Positions 1-8,495 of a stretch of 64,000 nucleotides of DNA are shown piece by piece. The notes below the pieces were generated by a model that saw only the letters and a program-made list of their open reading frames with translations, did no database searches and was not told where the DNA came from. The DNA lies in contig JAHZIG010000009.1 in assembly GCA_019419865.1 (NCBI GenBank), positions 49,817 to 113,816 on the forward strand, read 5' to 3'. This DNA comes from Clostridiales bacterium. Its GTDB lineage: Bacteria; Bacillota; Clostridia; Monoglobales; Monoglobaceae. Each line of letters starts with the position of its first letter. Position 1 is the first letter of the stretch. The position numbers and the translations under genes are program-made.

Positions 1-165
1 AAGATGAGAGCGGTCTTTACGACCGAGGTGGAGGCGTACAAGTACGATCACGGCATATATATAGAAGATTCGATCTACGTGCTCGGCAAACAGGTGAACT
101 TAGTTATCGGAGACGCGATCTTTGAATCTTATATCTCAAGTATCGAGGCGGCGCCTTCCGAATAG
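1..165 (+). CDS. C-terminal fragment of an unidentified protein
   Basis: An open frame runs in from the left edge of the window and stops at TAG (163-165), giving the last 54 residues of a protein. The visible part is beta-rich and polar, with no membrane segment (for example GIYIEDSIYVLGKQVNLVIGD). It ends 33 bases before the next gene, on the same strand, so the two are probably co-transcribed. The pattern faintly recalls the tail of small Firmicutes envelope proteins such as DUF4330, which can sit beside polysaccharide polymerases. This is a guess from style only; the N-terminus lies outside the window. Confidence 0.55.
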   Translation, partial: KMRAVFTTEVEAYKYDHGIYIEDSIYVLGKQVNLVIGDAIFESYISSIEAAPSE

Positions 166-198
166 CTCGGCGCGGCGTCTTTAAAGGAGGGATAGGAC

Positions 199-1638
199 GT
201 GCTGAGCGAACTCAAACTTATATGGCTAAACAGCTATCTGCGTTACCTGACAGGCAAGCTGATCGGGTTTATTAAGCGCGTCCTGCCGCGCGTTAGGCGG
301 CTGTTCAAGAACAGCTATGTTTTCTACCTGTATATCAAGATATATCAATTCATCAGAAAAAACAAATACGTACAGATGTTTTTGAACCCGCAGCAGCTTT
401 TAAACGGCTGGTATTCGAGCATGTTCTACAAGAGTACGACCTATTTGACGCGGAAAATAGCGCTTCATATACCGAGATCGACCATTCGCTACAAAAACAT
501 ATACGTCGGCTACTTCTTCATGTTTATCATGCTGGTTCCCGAGGCGGTCTGGTATAACGTCATGATAATACCGGCTTTCGCCTTTATCGCGTTGTTGTTT
601 ATTTCGCACCATAAGACTACCCATACCGGGATCCTGTTCGCGACCATAAACGTCATGCTCGCGGTGTTCGTGGCGGCGCTGGCTTTCGCCGTGCCTTTTT
701 CGGCGTTTAAATCGATATGCTTTTTGATAATAGCCATCGACTTCTTCTTTCTGGTCCCGTTCTCCATACGCTCTCAGGAGGATCTGAACGACGTGCTGAT
801 GTGCATATTCGTATCGGTTATTATAATCAGCTTTATCGCCGTACTTCAGCACAGGTTCCATATGTTCGGCTACTTAAACGGGGTCCGCGCGGTCTACTTA
901 GACAGCACGGTATTTTCAGAGGTAATGCTGCTCATGTTCCCGTTCGCGTTCGCGTATCCGCTCACTCTCGAATCCAAGCCGAGGAGTATGTTGTACTCGC
1001 TGATACTCATAACCTTCTCCTTCTTCGTCGTGACCGCGACCCTGTCCAGGACGGCTTATATTATTTTTCTGGTAGAGCTTATAATAGTGGTCTTTCTGAT
1101 CGGCAAGAGATACATCGTGGCGCTGCTGTTTCTGCTGCCGTCGATCAACAGCCTTATCATAAGCAATATCGTCAGGTCGTGGCAGACTCAGGCGAGATAC
1201 GGAAACATATTCGAGAATATATATAACTCGCTTTTGGATTTTTGGAATAACGGTTTCGGCGTAAACACCCAGAAATTTGTGGAGATCTACAACACTACGA
1301 CCGCGGTGCGGAATACCGCGGAGGCGACGCTTCAGGCGCCCATAATGCATATAAACGCCGTCTATTTTAATATACTTATAGAGGTCGGCGCGATATTCAT
1401 GCTCCTGTTCATGTGGTACACGGTCAGGCTGGCTCACAGCTCGCTGACCTCGTTGTTCATGTCCACCCAAAAACAGAGGATAATCTTCGCCGCCGGTCTG
1501 GCGTCGCTGATCGGCATATCCGTCTCGACCCTCTTCGAGTCGGCTATGATGTCGCCGCGTCTGCTCGTCCTGTACTGGGGGATGCTGGGACTGCTGCGCT
1601 CCGGCAGAGTGATCAAATACGGTCTGCTCGATATGTAG
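199..1638 (+). CDS. O-antigen ligase / Wzy polymerase-like membrane protein
   Basis: A 479-residue polytopic membrane protein that starts at GTG 199 behind a strong AAAGGAGG. The first ~100 residues are polar and basic. From about residue 105 onward there are ten or more hydrophobic segments. Near residue 280 lies TLSRTAYIIFLVEL, which resembles the conserved SRt..l segment of the O-antigen ligase (Wzy_C/RfaL) family. A larger extracytoplasmic loop follows (about residues 320-390), then more helices. Proteins of this family link or polymerise lipid-carried glycans on the outer face of the membrane; in a Gram-positive the substrate would be a capsule or wall polysaccharide. The family call is solid in architecture, but the exact reaction (ligase or polymerase) cannot be told from sequence. 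Confidence 0.75.
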   Translation: MLSELKLIWLNSYLRYLTGKLIGFIKRVLPRVRRLFKNSYVFYLYIKIYQFIRKNKYVQMFLNPQQLLNGWYSSMFYKSTTYLTRKIALHIPRSTIRYKNIYVGYFFMFIMLVPEAVWYNVMIIPAFAFIALLFISHHKTTHTGILFATINVMLAVFVAALAFAVPFSAFKSICFLIIAIDFFFLVPFSIRSQEDLNDVLMCIFVSVIIISFIAVLQHRFHMFGYLNGVRAVYLDSTVFSEVMLLMFPFAFAYPLTLESKPRSMLYSLILITFSFFVVTATLSRTAYIIFLVELIIVVFLIGKRYIVALLFLLPSINSLIISNIVRSWQTQARYGNIFENIYNSLLDFWNNGFGVNTQKFVEIYNTTTAVRNTAEATLQAPIMHINAVYFNILIEVGAIFMLLFMWYTVRLAHSSLTSLFMSTQKQRIIFAAGLASLIGISVSTLFESAMMSPRLLVLYWGMLGLLRSGRVIKYGLLDM

Positions 1639-1689
1639 GCCGCGCGCGGCGGCTTTGCTCACAGCCCTCGACTTGAAGCGGCGATACTC

Positions 1690-1719
1690 TTGACAAAATA
1701 TGCGCGCATATGATACATT
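1690..1719 (+). promoter_or_regulatory. Promoter of mntP with a palindromic spacer
   Basis: TTGACA (1690-1695), an 18-nt spacer and TACATT (1714-1719) preceded by TG give an extended -10 promoter 130 bases before mntP. The spacer contains the perfect 14-nt palindrome ATATGCGCGCATAT (1698-1711), a plausible operator. Between the promoter and the start codon the leader can fold into GCCCGA/TCGGGC (about 1732-1752) and CCGCC/GGCGG hairpins. Confidence 0.6.
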
Positions 1720-1849
1720 ATAACAGTTCGCCCGACCGATCTTATCGGGCTTACTCTTGAAGATCCGCCGCGTCCGTTTGAGCGGGAGGCGGTCTCGTAT
1801 GGCTGAAAACTGCGGCGAACGGAATAAATCAACGGGGAGAGAAATTCAA

Positions 1850-2416
1850 ATGGGAATCACCGAACTGATACTGATAGCCGTAGGCCTCTCGATGGACGCC
1901 TTCGCGGTGGCGGTCTGTAAGGGGCTGTCCATGAACAGGATCAATTACAAACACACTTTTATAATAGCGCTCTTCTTCGGAGCCTTTCAGGGGATCATGC
2001 CGACCATAGGCTGGGCGCTCGGCAGACAGTTCGCCGACTACATAAGCAATATCGACCACTGGATCGTGTTTATCCTGCTGGCGTTCATAGGCGGAAAGAT
2101 GATATACGAGGCTTTGCACGAGGACGAGGAACAACTTGAGGCCTGTACGTCGGTTCTCGATATAAAGGAGCTGTTCCTGCTCGCGATAGCGACGAGCATA
2201 GACGCGTTGGCCGTAGGCATATCCTTCGCGTTTTTGGGCGTGGAGATCGTAAGCTCGGCGCTTCTGATCGCAGCTATAACTTTCGCGCTGTCATTTATAG
2301 GCGTCGCGATAGGCAATAAGTTCGGCAGTATGTTTCAGAAGAAAGCTGAGATCGCCGGCGGAGTTATACTTATAATAATCGGAATAAAAGTCCTTATAGA
2401 ACATCTGTTTATGTAG
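1850..2416 (+). CDS. mntP: Manganese efflux pump MntP
   Basis: A 188-residue protein with six predicted membrane helices arranged as two three-helix repeats. Both signature motifs are present: SMDAFAV with Asp16 and SIDALAV with Asp118. These fall at the same positions as the acidic residues needed for Mn2+ export in E. coli MntP. The frame is open further upstream (to 1757). The start at ATG 1850 is chosen because GGGGAGAG precedes it, the length then matches the family, and the preceding codons look like leader RNA. MntP exports Mn2+ across the cytoplasmic membrane. The gene stands alone with its own promoter and a structured leader, consistent with metal-responsive control, though I could not confirm a yybP-ykoY riboswitch. 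Confidence 0.92.
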   Translation: MGITELILIAVGLSMDAFAVAVCKGLSMNRINYKHTFIIALFFGAFQGIMPTIGWALGRQFADYISNIDHWIVFILLAFIGGKMIYEALHEDEEQLEACTSVLDIKELFLLAIATSIDALAVGISFAFLGVEIVSSALLIAAITFALSFIGVAIGNKFGSMFQKKAEIAGGVILIIIGIKVLIEHLFM

Positions 2417-2461
2417 ATTAAAATCAGATGAAAACCAAACGTAACATCGACGCAAATACAA

Positions 2462-2499
2462 TAAGCGCCCCGCGTAAATAACACGCGGCGGCGCTTTAA
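2462..2499. terminator. Bidirectional terminator between mntP and the Na/Pi symporter
   Basis: AAGCGCC/GGCGCTT and CGCGT/ACGCG pair to form one long stem with a single bulge and an AAATAA loop (about 2462-2496), followed by TTTAAT. It lies between two convergent genes and can serve both. Confidence 0.7.
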
Positions 2500-2516
2500 T
2501 ACTGCAATTTTAAATT

Positions 2517-4292
2517 TTACACGCTGTATTTTTCCATATAATGCTCGTAGTTTTCTTTATAGTCGCCCGGCATTTGAAGATGCAGCTGTTTCTTATACGC
2601 GTGTCTGTCCTCGGCTCTTGCGTCGTCGTTCGCCTGGAGTATGGACACTCCTATGTTAGAACAATGGTCGGCTATACGCTCCATATTGCTTATCATCTCC
2701 ATATATATGACGCCTATCTCGACCGCGCACTGTTTCTTCTTCAGCCTTTCCATATGCATCCGCTCAAGCTTTTCCTGTATGCCGTCTATTACCTCCTCAA
2801 GCGGCTCGATCTTGCAAACTAAGGAAGTATCGTTCCACTTAAACGCCTGCATACTTATCTCGACGATATTCTCAAGCGCGCTGAACATAGTATTAAGACC
2901 CTGTTCCGCGTCCTGCGAGAATTTATTTCCGGCGTCTGTATACGAACGCATATTCTCGCAAAGGTTTATGCAGTAATCGCCAATGCGCTCTATATTATTT
3001 ACGATATGGAAATACGCCGCCACGGTTATATTATCCGAATGACTTAGCTGAGTGTCCGATATCTGAGTCAAATAATCGGTCAGCCTTATTTCGTAATCGT
3101 CAAGCAACTTTTCGTTTTCATATATCTCGGTAAAGAGTATGTCGTTGCCGGTCTTAAACGCTTTATGACAAAGCTGTACGTTCTTCTTAGAGACCGCGAA
3201 CATATCCGACATAGTAGTCTGCACGTTATTGACCGCTATGGACGGAGTCGATAAAAATCTGCGGTCGAGCAGAGCGAACGGATCCCCGGTTTCGCCTTTC
3301 TCGTCTCCAGCCTTGTCTCTGATGGTCTTGTTAGCCAAGAATACCAGGAACTTGGTAAACGGCAGCAGTATAATAGTTACGGTTATATTAAATACCGAAT
3401 GGAATATCGATATCTGCGTCGCCCCGACCGGAGTATCCCAAAACGAGATCCCGACCAGCGCGTTTACCAGATAGATCACCGTCAGGAATATGATCGTTCC
3501 TATAATATTAAAATACAGATGTATCGCCGCCGCGCGCTTCGCGTTTTTGTTCGTGCCTATAGCCGATAAGACTGCGGTTATACACGTGCCTATATTCTGA
3601 CCCATTATTATCGGGAACGCCGACGAGAACGCGACCGTCGTAGACGACGCCACCGCCTGGAGCATAGCCACCGAAGCGGAACTCGACTGGATAACGGCCG
3701 TAACGCCCGCGCCTATGAGTATCCCGACGAACGGATTGCTGTCGGTCGCAAACAACTGCGACAACGCCGGGATCTCTTCAAACACGACCTCCATCGCGCC
3801 CGACATATATTCCATACCGATGAATAATATACCTAAACCTACTAAAAATTCTCCCGCGATCTTCAGCTTCTTGGTATTGCAGAAAAACAACAGACAGGCT
3901 CCGACAATGAGCGCCGCGGGAGCTATCGTCGATGGTTTTAAAAGCTCTAAATACCATACTCCGCCCGGCAGATCGCCTAAAGACACGATCCACGCGGTGA
4001 CCGTCGTTCCTATGTTCGCGCCCATGATTATTCCTACCGCCTGATTCAGCGACAGTATGCCCGCGTTCACGAAGCCCACGACCATGACCGTCGTGGCCGA
4101 CGACGACTGGGTGACCCCGGCGACTACAGTACCCAAAAGAACCGACTTAAACAAATTTCCCGTGACCTTGTCGATTATAGTTTTGAGCTTCTCACCGGCC
4201 GCGTGTTCCAATCCGCTGCTCATCGTATTCATTCCGAAAAGGAACATTCCCAAACCGCCGAGCAGACTTAAAAACTGAATTGCTATTTCCAT
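2517..4292 (-). CDS. Na+/phosphate symporter with C-terminal PhoU domain
   Basis: A 591-residue protein. The N-terminal half is hydrophobic and carries the two inverted-repeat QSSSA motifs of the Na/Pi cotransporter (NptA/YjbB, PF02690) family at about residues 62 and 202. The last ~220 residues are helical and charged, matching a PhoU-like domain (two repeats containing the NNIERIGDYC and NMERIADHC motifs). It should move inorganic phosphate with Na+ across the membrane, the PhoU part sensing or gating. The start is taken at 4292 because AGGAGG sits 9 nt before it; the ATG 18 bases upstream overlaps this ribosome site. The upstream region carries Pho-box-like repeats (see 4461-4515). Confidence 0.88.
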   Translation of the reverse strand: MEIAIQFLSLLGGLGMFLFGMNTMSSGLEHAAGEKLKTIIDKVTGNLFKSVLLGTVVAGVTQSSSATTVMVVGFVNAGILSLNQAVGIIMGANIGTTVTAWIVSLGDLPGGVWYLELLKPSTIAPAALIVGACLLFFCNTKKLKIAGEFLVGLGILFIGMEYMSGAMEVVFEEIPALSQLFATDSNPFVGILIGAGVTAVIQSSSASVAMLQAVASSTTVAFSSAFPIIMGQNIGTCITAVLSAIGTNKNAKRAAAIHLYFNIIGTIIFLTVIYLVNALVGISFWDTPVGATQISIFHSVFNITVTIILLPFTKFLVFLANKTIRDKAGDEKGETGDPFALLDRRFLSTPSIAVNNVQTTMSDMFAVSKKNVQLCHKAFKTGNDILFTEIYENEKLLDDYEIRLTDYLTQISDTQLSHSDNITVAAYFHIVNNIERIGDYCINLCENMRSYTDAGNKFSQDAEQGLNTMFSALENIVEISMQAFKWNDTSLVCKIEPLEEVIDGIQEKLERMHMERLKKKQCAVEIGVIYMEMISNMERIADHCSNIGVSILQANDDARAEDRHAYKKQLHLQMPGDYKENYEHYMEKYSV

Positions 4293-4603
4293 AAAACAGC
4301 TCCTCCTCATTTATTTTTAAGCGCATATAATAAATTCACCTTGTCAAAACTATAAGCCTAAATCTAAACGCAAACGCTCCGCCTATTCCCCGTAAAGCAT
4401 ACTGCGGATCGACCCGTCTCTATAGGCCGACCGATATTATAGTTTAGCGCCGTACAGGCCGCGTTAAATTTATGTTAAGAAATTTAACGCCAATTTAACC
4501 TAATTATATATTAACATCATTTTCGACAAAGCACAACAGGGAATTTTTCATATATTCTCCAATACGTTTTTGTATAGTTTTTATTAATATTACATATTAG
4601 CGG
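4293..4603. other. Divergent intergenic region, Na/Pi symporter / xylB
   Basis: No gene is visible. It carries TTGACA facing the symporter (minus strand, about 4341-4346), the Pho-box-like repeats at 4461-4515 and AT-rich DNA leading to the xylB promoter. Confidence 0.6.
4461..4515 (-). promoter_or_regulatory. Pho-box-like repeats upstream of the Na/Pi symporter
   Basis: Read on the minus strand this region has TTAAAT, TTAAAT, TTAACA and TTAACG hexamers spaced 9-11 bases apart. They include TTAACA-N5-TTAACG, the format of PhoP boxes known in Bacillus. GCGTTAAATTT (4461-4471) and AAATTTAACGC (4480-4490) also form an 11-bp inverted repeat. The position, about 170 nt upstream of a phosphate transporter, fits PhoP control. 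This is inferred, not shown. Confidence 0.45.
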
Positions 4604-4632
4604 TTGTATTCTTCATGCAGTTATGCTATAAT
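4604..4632 (+). promoter_or_regulatory. xylB promoter
   Basis: TTGTAT (4604-4609), a 17-nt spacer and an extended -10 TGC-TATAAT (TATAAT at 4627-4632). It lies inside the longest possible reading frame of xylB, so it also supports the downstream start at 4673. Confidence 0.75.
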
Positions 4633-4672
4633 GTTGATATATCACTATACGCAAAGAAGGGACGAAGTTAAA

Positions 4673-6205
4673 ATGAATTATTTGATAGGCGTTGATATCG
4701 GCACAAGCGGCACCAAGACCGTGCTTTTTGACGATAAGGGGAACTCTATAGCGAGCCATCTCGTGGAATATCCCATGTATCAGCCGAAGATCGGCTGGGC
4801 GGAGCAGGATCCCGAAGACTGGTGGCAGGCTACATATTCAAGCATTAAGGCTGTTGTAGAAAAATCCGGCGTTTCGCCGTCGGACGTTAAAGGCATAGGT
4901 CTCTCGGGGCAAATGCACGGCCTCGTTCTTCTGGACAAGGACGATAAAGTCCTGCGCCGCTCCATAATCTGGTGCGACCAGAGGACGACCGCGGAGGCGG
5001 ATCAGCTGACCGAGCTGATAGGACGCGAAAGACTTATAGAGATCACCGGCAACCCGGCGCTCACCGGCTTCACGGCCGCTAAGATATTATGGGTCAAGAA
5101 CAACGAGCCGGAACTTTTCGAGAAAGCGGAGAAGATACTCCTGCCCAAGGACTACGTAAGACTCAGACTCACAGGCGAATTTGCGACCGAGGTCTCGGAC
5201 GCGAGCGGCATGCAGCTCATGGACATCAAAAACCGTTGTTGGTCGGACGAAGTTTTGGATAAGCTCGGTATCCCCAAGAGCAAGCTGGGCAAGATGTACG
5301 AATCCTGCGAGGTAACCGGCGGTCTTACAAACGAAGCCGCGGAGCTGACCGGACTCAATCCCGGTACGATAGTGGTCGGCGGCGCGGGCGACCAGGCCGC
5401 GGGCGCGGTCGGCAACGGCATAGTTAAACCCGGAATAATCTCCTCCACGATAGGCACTTCCGGCGTCGTTTTCGCGCATATGGAGAATATAGAGATAGAC
5501 AAGGGCGGACGAGTCCACACGCTCTGCCACGCGATCCCCGGAAAATGGCACGTGATGGGCGTAACTCAGGGCGCGGGACTATCGCTCAAGTGGTTCAGAG
5601 ACAACTTCTGCCATGCGGAGATGGACGCGGCCGACGGTCTGGGCGTAGATCCGTACTATCTGATGGATCAGCAGGCGGAGAAGGTCGAAGCGGGCTGCGA
5701 GGGTCTTATATATCTGCCCTACATGATGGGCGAGAGAAGCCCTATCTTAGACCCTAACGCTAAAGGCATATTCTTCGGACTCAGCGCTAAGCACACGAAA
5801 TACGATATGCTGAGAGCGGTAATGGAAGGCGTGGCTTACAGCCTTAAGGACTGCTACGACGTTATCAAGGACATGGGCATAGACGCGTCCGAAGTTAGAG
5901 CTTCGGGCGGCGGCGGAAAGAGCAAGCTCTGGAGACAGATGCAGGCGGATATGTACAACTGCCCGATAAATACGATAAACGCATCCGAAGGTCCGGCGCT
6001 CGGCGTCGCGCTCCTTGCGGGAGTCGGCGCGGGGATATATAACAGCGTTCCCGAAGCGTGCGAGATCGCTATATCGGTCAAGGATACGACCGACCCGATC
6101 GCGGACAACGCCGAGATCTACAACAAATACTTCGAAGTATACCGCGGCGTATACGCGGGCGTTAAGGATCAGTTCAAGAAGATCGCTAAGATCCAAGCGG
6201 AATAA
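4673..6205 (+). CDS. xylB: Xylulokinase
   Basis: A 510-residue FGGY-family sugar kinase. Visible are the N-terminal phosphate-binding motif GVDIGTSGTKTVLFD, the substrate-loop QMHGLV, the catalytic-aspartate motif GGAGDQAAGA (about residue 235) and the C-terminal nucleotide-binding ASGGGGKSKLWRQ. Length and motif spelling match xylulokinase, which phosphorylates D-xylulose with ATP for entry into the pentose phosphate pathway. The start at ATG 4673 has AGAAGGG ahead of it and lies just downstream of a good promoter. Neither xylose isomerase nor a xylose transporter is next to it, so it stands alone here. Related kinases for other ketoses cannot be fully excluded. Confidence 0.88.
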   Translation: MNYLIGVDIGTSGTKTVLFDDKGNSIASHLVEYPMYQPKIGWAEQDPEDWWQATYSSIKAVVEKSGVSPSDVKGIGLSGQMHGLVLLDKDDKVLRRSIIWCDQRTTAEADQLTELIGRERLIEITGNPALTGFTAAKILWVKNNEPELFEKAEKILLPKDYVRLRLTGEFATEVSDASGMQLMDIKNRCWSDEVLDKLGIPKSKLGKMYESCEVTGGLTNEAAELTGLNPGTIVVGGAGDQAAGAVGNGIVKPGIISSTIGTSGVVFAHMENIEIDKGGRVHTLCHAIPGKWHVMGVTQGAGLSLKWFRDNFCHAEMDAADGLGVDPYYLMDQQAEKVEAGCEGLIYLPYMMGERSPILDPNAKGIFFGLSAKHTKYDMLRAVMEGVAYSLKDCYDVIKDMGIDASEVRASGGGGKSKLWRQMQADMYNCPINTINASEGPALGVALLAGVGAGIYNSVPEACEIAISVKDTTDPIADNAEIYNKYFEVYRGVYAGVKDQFKKIAKIQAE

Positions 6206-6243
6206 TTTAATATGGTAACTCACTAAAATATTAGCTCAAACAC

Positions 6244-6283
6244 AACAGGGGCGTCCGGAATCAAATATCCGGCGCCTTTAATG
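6244..6283 (+). terminator. xylB terminator; left copy of a 33-nt direct repeat
   Basis: GGCGTCCGGA and TCCGGCGCC form the stem, followed by TTTAAT. Positions 6244-6276 match 8496-8528 at 32 of 33 bases. The two copies bracket the restriction-modification genes. Confidence 0.8.
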
Positions 6284-6336
6284 ATTTATACAAGTCGCTC
6301 GTTTATTAAGATTTTCTAACGATATCGTGAGATTTG

Positions 6337-6365
6337 TTGACATAAACGCATAAATATATTATAAT
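6337..6365 (+). promoter_or_regulatory. Promoter of the restriction-modification operon
   Basis: Consensus TTGACA (6337-6342), a 17-nt spacer and TATAAT (6360-6365). The distance to the methylase start (45 nt) leaves a short leader. Confidence 0.85.
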
Positions 6366-6410
6366 TTAGATAAACCATTGTTATCTGATTTAGAAATAAG
6401 AGGTGCGATC

Positions 6411-7640
6411 ATGGCGATATGCTACAACAAATTATGGAAAACGCTTATAGATAGAAATCTGAATAAGACCGATCTAAAAGAATATGCCGGGATCAGTTTT
6501 AACGTTCTTGCGCGAATGGGAAAAAACGAAACCGTTTCCATGGAGAGTATCGAAAAAATTTGTTCGGCTCTAAAATGCGACATTGGCGATATTATGGAAT
6601 TTATTCCTGAAGAAAAGCGAAATAAAAAGCCGACCACTATTGAATTATTCGCCGGCGCGGGCGGTTTGGCGCTGGGAATCGAAGAAGCCGGGTTTGATAC
6701 TAAGGCGCTTATCGAAATAGATTCCGTTGCGGCAAGTACCTTGAAATATAACCGACCAAACTGGAACGTGATATGCGACGATATTGCAAACATTTCATGC
6801 CTGAATTTAGAGGAATATTTTAATATTTCCAAAGGCGAACTCGATCTGCTGTCAGGCGGAGCTCCCTGCCAAAGCTTTTCCTATGCGGGTAAACGACTGG
6901 GGCTGGAAGACGCTCGAGGCACATTGTTTTATCATTATGCAAAGTTTTTAGAACAATTGCAGCCAAAAATGTTTTTATTTGAAAACGTGCGTGGTCTGCT
7001 CACTCATGATAAGGGTAAAACATATAAAACTATCTTGGACATATTTAAACAAGCCGGATATGTTATTACAAAAAAACAAATTGCGGTCTTAAACGCTTGG
7101 GATTATGGGGCGCCGCAAAAACGAGAACGTTTAATCACTATTGGAATAAGAAGCGATCTCTTTGATAAGATCAAGTTTGAATTCCCCACGCCTCATAAAT
7201 ACAAGCCTGTATTACGTGACGTTTTACTTGATTGTCCAAAAAGCGACGGCGTAGAGTATTCCGAGTATAAAAGAAAGATTTTTGAGCTGGTTCCGCCCGG
7301 CGGTTATTGGAAGGATATTCCGGAAGATATTGCAAAGGAATATATGAAAAGCTGTTGGTATATGGGCGGCGGCAGAACCGGCATATTAAGACGGCTTAGT
7401 CTGGACGAACCTTCCCTCACCGTTTTAACGTCGCCCAGTCAAAAACAAACGGATAGATGTCACCCGTTGGAAGCAAGACCGTTTACCGTAAGGGAGAACG
7501 CAAGATGTCAGACCTTTCCGGATAGCTGGAAATTCTGCGGCAGCGTAGGACAGCAGTATAAACAAGTGGGAAACGCCGTTCCGGTAAGTTTAGCTTATGA
7601 AATTGGCGTGAAAATCAAAGAAGGATTGGAGTGTTTATGA
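6411..7640 (+). CDS. DNA (cytosine-5) methyltransferase with N-terminal HTH
   Basis: A 409-residue type II modification enzyme. Residues 1-65 form a Cro/C1-type helix-turn-helix of the HTH_26 kind. The C5-methylase motifs follow: I FAGAGG (80-85), IV PCQ with the catalytic Cys at about 153, VI ENV (191-193), VIII QKRERL (about 250) and X QVGNAVP (about 390), with the target-recognition region between VIII and X. It methylates cytosine to protect host DNA from the nuclease encoded next to it. By analogy with M.SsoII and relatives, the HTH may repress the operon promoter 45 nt upstream. The start at ATG 6411 has AAGAGGTG ahead of it. Codon use is clearly more AT-rich than in xylB, a sign of transfer. 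The nuclease partner suggests a GGNCC-type target. Confidence 0.92.
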   Translation: MAICYNKLWKTLIDRNLNKTDLKEYAGISFNVLARMGKNETVSMESIEKICSALKCDIGDIMEFIPEEKRNKKPTTIELFAGAGGLALGIEEAGFDTKALIEIDSVAASTLKYNRPNWNVICDDIANISCLNLEEYFNISKGELDLLSGGAPCQSFSYAGKRLGLEDARGTLFYHYAKFLEQLQPKMFLFENVRGLLTHDKGKTYKTILDIFKQAGYVITKKQIAVLNAWDYGAPQKRERLITIGIRSDLFDKIKFEFPTPHKYKPVLRDVLLDCPKSDGVEYSEYKRKIFELVPPGGYWKDIPEDIAKEYMKSCWYMGGGRTGILRRLSLDEPSLTVLTSPSQKQTDRCHPLEARPFTVRENARCQTFPDSWKFCGSVGQQYKQVGNAVPVSLAYEIGVKIKEGLECL

Positions 7641-8452
7641 TGTGGAATTTGAGCTTTATAAGTGAGGATGATTTTACTTCTCATGTCGAAGATACTATCA
7701 AGAAATATGGCGAGAAGTTAATTTCATTCGACTTAAAGCGTTTTAACAAAAATATAATCGATCCAATCAAACTTATTTTTGATAAAACTATATATGGCTC
7801 TACTTGGGAAGAAATAATCAGTAATGAAATTTTTCGACAAAGAGACAAATCTAATAACAACGATATAGGATATTTTCATCAAAGAATCTTTCAATATATA
7901 GATAATTGCCATGTTCCGCCAAACGGACAGGAAGGCGGATGGGACGTTATATATGAGAACAAAAATCGAATAGAAATAGCCGACGGTATTACGGTTAAAA
8001 CTGTTTATGTAGAAATGAAGAACAAGCATAATACCATGAATTCTACTTCAGCCGCTAAAACGTTCATGAAAATGCAAAACCAGTTATTAAAAGACGACGA
8101 CTGCGCGTGCTTTTTAGTTGAAGCTATTGCCCGAAGATCTCAAAATATAAAATGGAAAACAACGGTAGATAAGATGAAGGTAGAGCATAAACTTATTCGC
8201 AGGGTAAGCATAGATAAATTTTATGAATTAGTTACCGGCCAAGAAGACGCGTTTTATCAAATATGTATGGTTCTGCCGGACATAATAAAAAAGGCCGTGT
8301 CTAAATTAGGCTCCGCCGTAATTCCTCACGATACGGTTATCGACGAATTAAGATCAATAGCTGAAACTCAAAATACCGATAACGATAACTTAGCCGTTGC
8401 ATTAGCCGTCTATATGTTGGGATTTAGTTCATACTTAGGTTTTAGAGAATAA
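7637..8452 (+). CDS. Type II restriction endonuclease, Eco47II/Sau96I family
   Basis: A 271-residue protein whose start overlaps the methylase stop (ATGA, 7637-7640). ATG 7640 and GTG 7631 are alternatives. It shares with Eco47II (GGNCC) the blocks NIIDPIKLIFD (about 39-49), IGYFHQRI (77-84), the metal-site pair Asp103 in GGWDV and Glu126-x-Lys128 in EMKNKHNT, and FYELVTGQEDAFYQI. This is a PD-(D/E)XK-type nuclease. I recognise these blocks from memory of Eco47II; the predicted target GGNCC is therefore an inference. It forms an operon with the methylase and shares its AT-rich composition. The gene is full length, so the system looks intact. Confidence 0.87.
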   Translation: MMWNLSFISEDDFTSHVEDTIKKYGEKLISFDLKRFNKNIIDPIKLIFDKTIYGSTWEEIISNEIFRQRDKSNNNDIGYFHQRIFQYIDNCHVPPNGQEGGWDVIYENKNRIEIADGITVKTVYVEMKNKHNTMNSTSAAKTFMKMQNQLLKDDDCACFLVEAIARRSQNIKWKTTVDKMKVEHKLIRRVSIDKFYELVTGQEDAFYQICMVLPDIIKKAVSKLGSAVIPHDTVIDELRSIAETQNTDNDNLAVALAVYMLGFSSYLGFRE

Positions 8453-8495
8453 TATTTTTCTATTATAATCCGCTGGTTAAAGATAATTAGCGCCT

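Noticed and set aside
916..1662. 248-codon minus-strand frame opposite the O-antigen-ligase-like gene
   Set aside because: The translation is rich in Arg, Gln and His and has no fold pattern; the plus-strand membrane protein explains the region.
1720..1849. yybP-ykoY manganese riboswitch ahead of mntP
   Set aside because: The leader can fold, but I could not match the conserved loops; kept only as a question to test.
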